This document shows positions 41,001-53,000 of a stretch of 64,000 nucleotides of DNA, piece after piece; positions within the stretch are counted from its first letter, which is position 1; the number at the start of each line of letters is the position of its first letter. The notes beneath the pieces were generated by a model. It was not told where the DNA came from, did not search any database, and saw only the letters and a program-made list of their open reading frames with translations. The position numbers and the translations under genes were made by a program. Source of the DNA: Azorinus chamasolen. Taxonomy: Eukaryota > Mollusca > Bivalvia > Cardiida > Solecurtidae. The stretch lies in NCBI GenBank assembly GCA_963576725.1, contig OY755247.1, forward strand, positions 18,354,526-18,418,525, read 5' to 3'.

Positions 41001-44000
41001 TGTTTCATACAAGGTAAGGAAGCACACAACATTTAATTGTAAGACTTTACCTGGTTCAAGCTACAATAACAGTGACACCTCAGTTAACCCTTTGAATGCT
41101 TTGAACTTTTTAACCGTTTACCTGTTCAGTGTTCATTTAACCCATCGCTCCATAAATATACTTTTCTACGCCTTTGCAAAAAGAGTAAACCCAAATCAGA
41201 CGGCTCCTATAGGAGCCGTTAGATCAGGGTCTGCTCTGTTTACGGTACTGACATGTATGATATAATGTAGATATAGTTCTATAGATTCTGCCATGGCCAA
41301 AACGTTCTGTGTCCATGTGCTATCATAAAAAAAACTAACTATTATTCATGACATCATTATTTCTTACATGAATATTCAAAGGGATAAGAAATAGTGACAA
41401 CATGATTGTATATTTATTAGCTCAATTTTTTAATGTAAACTTTTCAGAGGATTGTTTTTTTCCTTTGACAAAAACTATAGTATCAGATCTATATTATGTC
41501 AAAGGCAAACAGAGCAGACCCTGATGAGACAGCTCCTATAGGAGCCCATCTGATCTGGATCTACTCTGTTTGCAAATGTGTGAAAATGTGTTTATATGAG
41601 GGAAAGTGTTAACTCTCCTGTCACATAGTGCTACGATGAGCTATTGGGATTGCTCTGTGTACATCGTTTGTCAGGCTTCATCCATCTTGGACAGTTTCTT
41701 TAACCCTATACTCCATTAATATTTATGTAAGAAATAATGACATCATGAATATTAACTCTTTGCACGCTAGCAGCGAAACTGTGATTACCTATATGCAAAC
41801 AGTTTGGATCCAGATGAGACGCCGCATAATGCGGATCCAAACTGTTTTGTCTTCTTGGTCATATTTTTGCAAAGCAATTAGAGAAAAGTTATTTTAAGAA
41901 TTGAAGCAGACGACAATTGTTGCAGACGAAAAATTACTTAGCTTGCAAAGAATTAATTGCTATTGTAGCAAATGGAGTTTTGGACATGACAGAAACTGTA
42001 ATGTCATATCTATATTATTTCATTTATTAGCAAACAGTAAACCCAGATCAGACAGCTCCTGTAGAAGCTATCAGACCAGGGTCTGCTCTGTTTGCATATG
42101 GAATTTTATAAATCTGACTGTTTTTGCCAGGTCCAACTTTTCTTTTTCATAAGCCATTACAAATATTAAGCTACTGTCCATTTCAATTTACTTTGTCACT
42201 GAATTTGAATCGAGATTTTTTTTCATTTCTTACCGGATCGAGATCAAATTTAAACCACCTGTGTCATTGTTTTTCAGGAACTCTGTGCCTCAGTTGAATC
42301 CATCTTTAAATAAATATTTCATGCATAAAAACAATGTTTTCCCATTGTAAACACGTTCATTTCAAATTGCAAATGGCGGACGATTGACGTCGAGTGGAAC
42401 GTTCGATTTTAACTAAGGGTAATTATAGCTCTTAAAAGTTGACGTCATACACGAAATTACGTCATTTATTTCATATCAGTATGCAATTCACCCCTGTTGA
42501 AAAATGATACGCTCCACGATCCATACATACGGCGGCCATTTGCAAAGAAACAGCTGATCGAATTAGCATGTAGAAAATGCATTTTCGGCATTTTATTCAT
42601 TGTTACTGCATGATATTGAGGGATATTTAGCATGGGAGTTCCTGAAAAACGATGCGATCAAATGAGGTATATTTAAGGTCAGTCTGACCCGAAATGAAAA
42701 AAATATCGACTAAAATTCAGTGACAAAGTAAATTGAAATGGACAGTAATTATAATATTCATATATTCATTATTTCTTGCATGAATATGCATGGAGTCAAA
42801 AGGGTTAATGAATATTCATGAAGTGATTTATTCATGCATAAATGTTCATAAGGGAAAGAGTCCAGGCAGGTTTTACTGTACATTAAAACTTCTCTAAGCC
42901 AGACGTTCATATTAGTATAAATATCGGTCTTTGAGACAGGTGGCAGCTTAAAGTAGGGCGAAAGTCATGCAGAAAGCTCCACTAGGAGCCACCTGCTTAA
43001 AGGTATCTAAATTCTTCTCTACTAGAATTCGGGTTTAGAGGGGGTTTACTGTATATACTATTAGTATAAATGTTGAGGACTCAAGTGGTTGATTATATCA
43101 AGTGTTTATATGAAAACGCTTGTGCCACTTGACCTTACACATGGTACATGTATCTGAAATGTCATGTCTCTTTACCCTTCTCCTACAGCTTAACCCTTTA
43201 CTCCATGAATATTTATGAAAGAAATAATGACATCATGAATATTTATTAGATTAATTGTTACAGTAGTATATGGACACAGACATTTTTGGCCATGGCAGAA
43301 ACTGAAGAATCGTATATATGTTATATCATAAGCAAATACCATAACCAAATACCAAACACATCTGTTCACAAAGGTGCAGTAAGGTGTATTTCTGCCTCAT
43401 GCCTTTGCAAATAAGGTAGACCAGATCAGACGGCTTCTATAGGAACCGTCTGATCAGGGTCTGCTCTGTTTACTTATGACGTAATTTAACCCTTTCCTCC
43501 ATAAATACGCCTTTCTACGCTTCTGAAATAACCACATCTTGAAACCATTGTGATAAATAGAGCATTTGCTCCCATGGGAGCAAATGCTCTATTTATCACA
43601 ATGGTTTCAAACTACAAAATTCTAAAAAAATCTTTTCTTTAGTAAATGCTCCTTTTGGGTATATTCATATAAAGAGGTTGGGTTTAAAAATAGCCTAAGG
43701 AGGAAAGGGTTAAGATCTGATCCTATGGTTTTTGTCTTAACGAAAATTCCCTTGAAAATTTTACATTATAAAATTAACTCAGTTTATGTTGAACAAGGCC
43801 TCGACGGGCATATATTGTGTATACTGGTACTCTTGTTATCATTGGCAGAAACTGTTAAATCTGTCTGATCTGGATCTACTCTGTTTGTAAATGCATATAA
43901 ATATGCCTCCATCTGGTAAAGGATGAATGCATTATGTTTGTTTTGAATTGGTGTCATACAAACTGACAAAAGGACTTCCCCCGAGTGATCTCTTTGGAGA

Positions 44001-47000
44001 GGTTTTACTGTAACTACAGAATAACTTGTCTTAACCCTTTCCCTCATAAGCTATTTTTAGATCCTACCTCTTTGAATAAATCTACTGAAAAGGAGCATTA
44101 ACGAGAGAAAAGGAAAACTTCAGAATTGTGTAGTTTTGAAACCATTGTGATAAATAGAGCATTTGCTCCTATGGAGCAAATGCTCTATTTATCACAATGG
44201 TTTCAGAAAGTGACTTTTAAAGAGGCATCAAAAGGTGTCGCTATGAGGGAATGGGTTAACCCTTTCCACCATGAATATTCATGTAAGAAAAATAACATCA
44301 TGAATATGAATTAGATTAACTGTCATAGTAGCATATGAACTCAGAATTTTTTGGCCATGGCAGAAACTGTAGAATCATATCTATAGTATATCATAAGCAA
44401 ACAGGGCAGACCCTGATCAGACAACTCCAATAGGAGCCGTCTGATCTGGGTCAACTCTGTTTGCAAAGATGTAGAAATTTATACGTATTTATGGAGTAAA
44501 GGTTTAAGCAGCCATTCATTTTATTGAACATATTGGTCTTAAAGGTAGGTGGTTGCCAAATGCAGGATAAAAATAATGCAGAAAACTCCTATAATTAGAC
44601 CTCTTTTTGATGGCCGCTTAAGCCAGGTCCTATTGTACATGTGCTTACTGATCTCTTTCCACAGAAGCTTCTGCTGCTGTTTGGTGGGGAGTTTGGGGAT
44701 GCGCTTACTGCATCTTCATTATGGATCATAAACCCAGGTATGTGTACCCCTTTTCAAATAATTGAAATCTTTTATTTGTAATTAATCACTATTTAACCCT
44801 TTACTCCATGAAGATTCTTTTAACCCTTTCCCTGTTCTGTTTATTATAAATTTCAATACCCACTGAATATTCGTGGAAAAATTTGTTATAATGACGCATG
44901 GAGGATGGAACATTGTAGCCATTTTAGCAAGTATAGAAACAGATCTATCAAATTTTATTAACAAACAGGGCAGACCCTGATCAGACGGCTCCTCTAGGAG
45001 CCGTCTGATCTGGGTCTACTCTATTTGCAAATGCATGAAAACACATTTGTATGAGGGAAAGGGTTAAGAAATAGTGATGTCATACATATAAATCAAACTT
45101 ATTTTTCATAATGACACCACACATGGATTTTTTGGCAATGGCAGAAACTGTACAGTCATATCTATATTTTCCTGACGGATAACAAGGTGCCTGATAAACT
45201 TTTTGTTATTATGTCAGTTGGTCACATGACCTGTAGCTGAAACTACTATTTTACCGAGACGCTAATCTTTCAAATGCAGTAAACAAATAAATATAATAAC
45301 ATAACATTATAAATAAATAACAGATATATCGCAAAATGATCACAGGTCACTGTGGCTGTTCATTCATCATTGATATCATTGGCAATCCATGAACATATGT
45401 GATTTATGTATTAACCCTTTCCTCCATAAATACACCTTTCTACGCCTTTCACTTTATGAAACCATTGTGATAAATAGAACATTTGCTCCTTAGGAGCAAC
45501 TGCTCTATTTATCACAATGGTTTCACAATGGTTTCATGGGGGAAAGGGTTAAACATTTGTTTGAATTGATGTATTTAAATCAAACTTTGTATGTTGGTTA
45601 CCAGTATGAGGAGCTGTCATTTGATTGGTTTTCAAAGTCAGTACTACTATCACTATGGAGTATGGAAACTTGGTTTACTTCATTATTCCATGTTGAATTG
45701 AATTTGGTTTGAACCCTTTACTCTATGAATATTTATATAAGAAATTTTGACATCATGAATATTAATTAGTTTAAGTTTTATAATAACACATGAACACAGG
45801 AATTGTTAGCCATGGCAGAAATTTTAGAATCATATCTATATCATTTCATAAGCAATCCGAGTAGACTCTGATCAGACACTCCTACAGGAGCTGTCTGATC
45901 TGGATCTACTCTGTTTACAGAAGTGTAGAAAAGCATACTTATGGAGTGAAGGGTTAAATGCCAGTTTATGTCCTGCAGATCTAGGATATATAAGGAGTGT
46001 TATCCCAGACCCTGGTGCAGAAAGACCATGTGTTCGCAGACACCATTCAGCTGTGGTGTTCAAGAGTGCCATGTATGTGTATGGTGGTTATGTGGATGTA
46101 AGGGGCTCTAACTCGGAACTCTGGTGCTATCAGATAGGTATGTGTATGGTGGTTATGTGGATGTAAGGGGCTCTAACTCGGAACTCTGGTGCTATCAGAT
46201 AGGTATGTGTATGGTGGTTATGTGGATGTAAGGGGCTCTAACTCGGAACTCTGGTGCTATCAGATAGGTATGTGTATGGTGGTTATGTGGATGTAAGGGG
46301 CTCTAACTCGGAACTCTGGTGCTATCAGATAGGTATGTGAAACAGGCCCAGGGCTATAGAAAAGAGACAAATGGATCTAGATCTCTTATAGAGGTCCAGA
46401 TAAGATGCATAAAGTAAAGTATTTCCAAGCACATCTCCTTAATTTCTCTACATTGTGACCACTCTTTAGAATCGTCTCTTTTATTTCTCTTATATCTCAT
46501 CTCAATCATTTCAGAGAGAACAAGTTAGATAGAATTTGGGGAGAAATACAGAAATATGTTACCTAGAATTCTAAAGTGTTACTTATTTGGGACAAAAAGC
46601 AAAATCATTATTAACCGATTCCCTCATATTGACGCCGTTTAACACCTCTGCAAAAGTCACCTGATGAAACCATTGTGATAAATAGAGCATTTGCTCATAT
46701 AGGAGCAAATGCTCTATTTATCACAATGGTTTCAAACTACAAAGTACTAAATTTTCCCTTTTCTCTAGTTAATGCCCCCTTTCGGTAGATTTATTCAAAG
46801 AGGTTGGACCTAAAAATAGCCTATGAGGTAATGGGACAAACTTGGATTATTGAGAATATTTGTGTTTCAGATGACATTTTGCAAACTCATTGGATTTTGA
46901 TGAAACAGATTGTAAAAAAGTTTCATGTAAATAGTGTGACTGTTTGACACACATATGGTATTTTATATGTGAAATAACAAATCCTATTGATTATATTTTC

Positions 47001-50000
47001 AAACATTTTTTTTGTTTAACCTTTTCTCTGATATAGACGACCGTTGGCACCTTTGCAAACAGAGTAGACCCAGACCAGACGGCTTTGTACTATAGGTGCC
47101 TTCTGATCAGGGTCTGCTTTGTTTGCTTTTGACATAATATAGATCTGATTCTACAGTTTTTGTCAAAGCAAAAGTTTTTTTTGAAAAGTTTACATTATAA
47201 AAGTTCAGCTAATAAATATTCATGATGTCATTACATGTATTTCTTACATGAATATTTGACATGGAAATGTTTATCAAGGAATGTTTTGACTGTGGCAGAA
47301 ACATAAGCAAACAGAGCAAAATCTGTTTAGATGCCTCATACACGAGCCAGCTGATCTGGGTCTACTCTTTGTGTAAAGCATGAAGAAGCGTTTATGTAAG
47401 GGAATAGGCTAATCCAGTTATTGATTATTGCAGAGGATGAAGAATGGGAGCTAGTGTCCACAAGACAGCCTCTGTCGGACACTCCGGGCGGGCGCTATGG
47501 TCACTCAGCGGTGGTGCACAATAACCACATGTGGTTGTATGGTGGTATGACAGACCTCGTTCCTAAACAGGACCTCTGGGCATACAGCTTTGGTAGGTTC
47601 AATGATCGTCATCGCTAGATGCTAGTTAACCTTAAATTCTTTACTCAAAGATCTATAATTTGCTTTACCTCATATAGATGATTTTTGGCACATTTACAAT
47701 CAAAGAAGATCCAGATCAGATGGCTCCTGTTGTAGCAGTTTGATCTGGGTCTTCTCTTTTTATGCCCCCCAGATCAAATCTGGGGGCATATTGATTTTGC
47801 CCTGTCTGTCTGTTTGTCCATTTGTCTGTTTGTCACCAACTTTAACATTGGTCATAACTTTACAGTACAGATAGAGACTTGATATTTGGCATGCATATGT
47901 ATCTCATAAAGCCGCACATTTTGTGGGGTGACATGTCAAGGTCAAGGTCATTCTTCAAGGTCAGAGGTCAAATATATAGGCCAAATCACTGACTTTAACA
48001 TTGGCCATAACTTTTCAACCAGTAGAGATAGAGACTTGATATTTGGAATGCATGTGTATCTCACGAAGCTGCACATTTTGAGGGGGTGACATGTCAAGGT
48101 CATCCTTCAGGGTCAAATTGGGCGGGGGCATAGTGTTGCTTATGAAATGATAAAGATTTAATTCTCCAGTTTGTGAAGGGGCAAAACATCTATTATTCTT
48201 TCAACAGTATACTAATTCAGGTAATGAATATTTATTCAAGAATTTTTGACTTCATGAATTTTCACTAACTGAAGTTTTAAAATGGTCAATTAAAAAGAGA
48301 ATTAATTTGGCTATTTCAGTATTTTAGTTTTTATAGTGCTATTAAATTAAATAGAACAGACCGTGATCATAGAGCTCTAACAGGATCTGTTTGATCTCGA
48401 TCTACTTTGTTTAATTAGAGATTAAAGTGTATCCAATATGTAAAGGGTTAACACTCGAAATAGTTCTAATTAACAATTTCTTTGTTTAATATTCTTGTAA
48501 GAAATAATGACATCATGAATATTTATTAGCTGCATTTTTATGATGGCATATGTACACAGGATGTTTTGGCTCAGGCAGATACTATAGAATCAAATCTATA
48601 TTTTACCATAACTTCATAAGCAAACAGAGCAGACCCTGATCAGACAGCTTCTATAGGAGCTGTCTGACCTGGGTCTGCTCTGTTTGCAAATGCTTGAAAA
48701 GGTGTTTAAATGAAGGGAAGTGTTGAGGGATAAGAGGAGTATCAGTTTTAAGGAATGTAGGTAAAAGGTTTTTAAATATTTCTGGGTCAAAACTATCTTA
48801 CTTGAACTAACCAGAGCTACAGAAACAGGTGCATACTCAAATATTAAAATCGTCATTTCTCCACCAAATCCTATATTGTGACCACTCTTTAGAATCGTCT
48901 CTTTGAGACGTATCTTAACCCTTTCCTACATATGCTATTTTAGACCTAACGTCTTTGAATGAATCTACCCAAAAGGCGCATTTACTAATGAAAATTAAAA
49001 TTTTAGAATTTTGTATTTTGTAGTTATGAAACCATTGTGATAAATAGAGAAGTTGCTCCAATAGGAGCAAGTGCTTTATTTATCACAATGGTTTCAAGAA
49101 GTGGTTATTATAGAGGCGTAGAAAGGCGTATTTATAGAGGAAAAGGTTAAGAATGGTCACGATTTAAGGTTTAGTGTAGAAATAAAGGATATATTCTTGA
49201 AAATGTTTATATTTACGAATCTTATCTAACTTGAATTACCTGTTCAAGATGATTCAAATGATAACCAGCAAGATTGGGTTGACTGAGAAATAAAATAAAA
49301 CTTGTGCCACTTAGACCAGTTACTAAGGGCGCAGTACTCTTCTGACAGTCAGTTAGGATTATATCCGTTTTACTTTTTCAGAGGTCCAGATAACAGGCTT
49401 AGACTAAAATATTTTAAAGATCAACTTCTTTATTTCTCTATACTCTATGTTGTGACTGCTCTTTAGAATCATCTTAAAGAGGCGATTCTTAAGAATGTCC
49501 ATAGCATATGGTAGGTAATCCGGTCTAAAAATGAAATTGTCATTGATCGTTTGTTCTGCTTCTACCTATCTTTCGTCATATGTTCTATATTTAGTCCAAT
49601 TTTCAATACCTATTGAATATTCATATACAAAATAGCTTTAATGAATTATGGAAGATGCAACATTCAAACCATTTTAGAAACTAAAGAAACAGATCTATCA
49701 ATATCCATAAGCAAACAGAGCTGACCCTGATCAGATGGTTCATACAGTAGCTGTCTGATCTGGGTTTTCTCTGCTTGCAAATGTGTGAAAAGGTGTTTAT
49801 ATGAAGGAAAGGGTTAATCAAGTAAAGGGTTAACCCATTACTGCATTGGCTATTTGTAGACCCAACCTCTTTGAATTAATCTACCAAAAAAGAGCATTAA
49901 CTAGAGAAAAGGAAATTGTTAAAATTGTGTAGTGTTGAAACCATTGTGATAAATAGTGCATTTGCTCCTATGGAGCAAATGCGCTATTTATCACAATGGT

Positions 50001-53000
50001 TTTAAGAAGTGACTATTACAGAGGCGTAGAAAGGCGTATTATTGGAGGAAAGGGTTAAACATCTACAGTTATCATTAGATCCATTTACATTGACCTATGT
50101 ATTATTTTTTACATAGTTATTTGAGATACAAGGTAACACAATTATTGTAAGTCATTACGGCCAAACAATATGCCTAGTGTTGTTTTTATAGTTAGTACCA
50201 ATGTTGTTAGACAATTTTTGCTAATTTGCATTGGCACAGCAACTGACTACACCAAGCTTCTATCTGTACATACAGAGTACAGTTCTAAGCTATATACAAA
50301 CATGTTTCAAGGCCACACACATCTGCACAAATTCCACTGAACTTTTCTAGGATGAAGCATGATCTAAACCCATTTTCTGTAAATGTATATCATTGCACAG
50401 CATCAATGTATGACACACAAATAGATTATACTTTACTTGTGTTGTAGACCATGAAAGTCCAGATTTTCATTCCCAGATGACAGTAGCTACCAGAGGCAAT
50501 TATAAGCTGTGCAAATTTAAACATTTTCAAGAATAGCTCTTTTATTTCTTAACCCTCTCCCTCATATAAACATGTTTTCACACATTTGCAAAACAGAGTA
50601 GACCCAGATCAGATGGCTCCTAGAGGAGCTGTCTGATCAGGGTCTGCTCTGTTTGCTAAAGGCATTTGATAAATCTGTTTCTTTACATTCTAAAATGGCT
50701 ACAATGTTCCACCTTCCATATTTCATTATAACTATTCTGTCCATTAACAGCCAGTAGGTATTGAAATTTGGACTAAACATAGAACAGGGAAAGGGTTAGC
50801 TAAACCCTATATTGTGACTACTCATTAGAATCGTCTTTTCGAGATGATTCTAAAGAGTAGTCACAATATCGGGTTTAGTGGAGAAATGACAATTTTAGTA
50901 TTTGAGTATGCACCTTTATCTGTGCTCTATCTACCCATTAACATATTTTATTAAATACATAAATACTGTATATATTTAACCCTTTACTCCATAGATACAT
51001 CTTTTAACACCATTGATAGCAGAGTAAACCCAGATCGTATGGCTCCTTTAGGAGTCGTCCTATCAGAGTCTGCTCTGTTTGCTTATGAAATAATATAAAT
51101 CAGATTCTACAGTTTCCGCTTCCGCTATGTCCAAAACTTTCCTTGTTCATCTGCCATTGTAAAAATGCATTTCCTTGTTCATCTGCCATTGTAAAAATGC
51201 ATTTCCTTGTTCATCTGCCATTGTAAAAATGCATCTACTTAATGAATATTCATGTAGTAAAGGGTTAACCCTTTCCCTGTTCTAAGTTAATCCAAATTTC
51301 AATACCTACTCAATATTCATTAACAAAATAGTTATAAAGAATTTTGGGACTTGGAACATTGCAGACATTTTAGAAAGCAAAGAAACATATTTATCAACTT
51401 ATATTAGCAAACAGAGCAGACCCTGATCAGACGGCTCCTCTAGGAGCCGTCTGATCTGGGTCTACTCTGTTTGCAAATGCGTGAAAACACGTTTGTATGA
51501 GGGAAAGGGTTAAGCAAAATACATGTATCCTGTACATGTATAATTATTTGCAATGTGAGTTTTAACCCTGTACTTGATAGAGGTGCCTTTGCAATCAGAC
51601 TCAACCCAAATCAGATGGCTCCTGTAAGAGCTGTCTGATTTAAATAGGGTCAGTTCTGTTTGCTATGAAATAATATAGACTTGATTCTACATTTTCTGCC
51701 ATGGTCAGATATCCCATGTTAATGACACCATAATAAAAAGTCAGCCAGTTGATATTTATATTTGTGTGATTAACCCTTCGCTTGCTATTCACGTCAATAT
51801 ACCTACCTGTAAATAGTGAAGACCCAGATGAGACAGCTCCTGCAGGAGCTGTCTCATCAGGGTCTGCACTATTTACAAGTTAATTGTGCAACCAGTGCAC
51901 TCAACAGCAGTGATTGCAAAGCGAAATACTTGTACACAGTGAAGATATATGTAATTATACAACAAGGCATGGGTAAAAGAAGGAGAAATGTATTTTAAAA
52001 TTCAGCAAGCGAAGGGTTAAGTCATTATGTATTACATGGTAAGTAACTGACGTAGAATCATATACTGTATTCTAGTTACCCTGAATATTCTGACACCGAA
52101 TCTGCCCTGCCAGGAGTATTTAAAGCTGTATAACTCTTTCCTCCATAAATACCCCTTTCTACGCCTCTGTAATACCCACTTCTTGAAACCATTGTGGTAA
52201 ACAGAGCATTTGCTCCTATAGGAGCAAATGTTCTATTTATCACAATGGTTTCAAACTACAAAAATTCTAAAATTTTACTTTTCACTAGTAAATGCTCCTT
52301 TTGGGTAGATTCATTCAAAGAGGTTGGGTCTTAAAATAGCCTATGGAGGAATGGGATAAGTCAATTTGGCACTATTTTGATAACTTTGATTTCGACAGAC
52401 ATAGTAGCAAATAGTGTAGACCCCCCAGGAGCAGTTCGATCTGGGTCTGCACTATTTGCATAAGTTTTTCTGTCCAAATACCGTTACCCTATAAATACGC
52501 CTTTCTACTGCTTTGCAAATAGAGTAGACCCAGATCAGATGGCTCCAATAGGAGCCATCTGATCAGGGTCTGCTCTGTTTGCTATTGATATAATACAGAT
52601 ATAATTCTACAGTTTCTGCCATAGCTAAGAATTCCCGTGTTCATGTGCTATTATAACACAATTAATCTAATTAATATTCATGATGTCACTATTTCTTACA
52701 TGAAAATTCATGCTATAAGGGGTGAACTAAGGCAAATTGGTTTCACTGATTGTAAATTATTTCGTTCTCTCTTCAACAGGAGGTCAGAGATGGGAGAGGA
52801 TAAAGAATAAATATGGACCACCACAACTTACAGGCCACTCAGCGGCAGTAGTAAGTACATAGTATACAGTAAACTCCCTCTAAACCTTGAAATTAGAAAT
52901 TAGTTACTTTCAGGCAGGTGACTGCTTAGTGCAGGGTGAAAGTCATGCAGAAAGCTCCTAGAGGAGCTTTCTGAATGACTTTCACCCTGCATTAAGCTGC

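Larger units (their letters stand above)
41700..42808. mobile_element. Family B2, long arm to long arm, carrying D and P
   Basis: A + long arm (TTAACCCTATACTCC) holds the D at 41753. A hairpin of reverse type (GTAAACCCAGATCAGAC) follows. A second long arm in the opposite sense holds the P element and ends CAAAAGGGTTAA. Confidence 0.78.

Noticed and set aside
46138..46335. Extra copies of exon 4 as coding sequence
   Set aside because: A stop appears at 46164 in the continuing frame, and the first donor joins exon 5 in phase.
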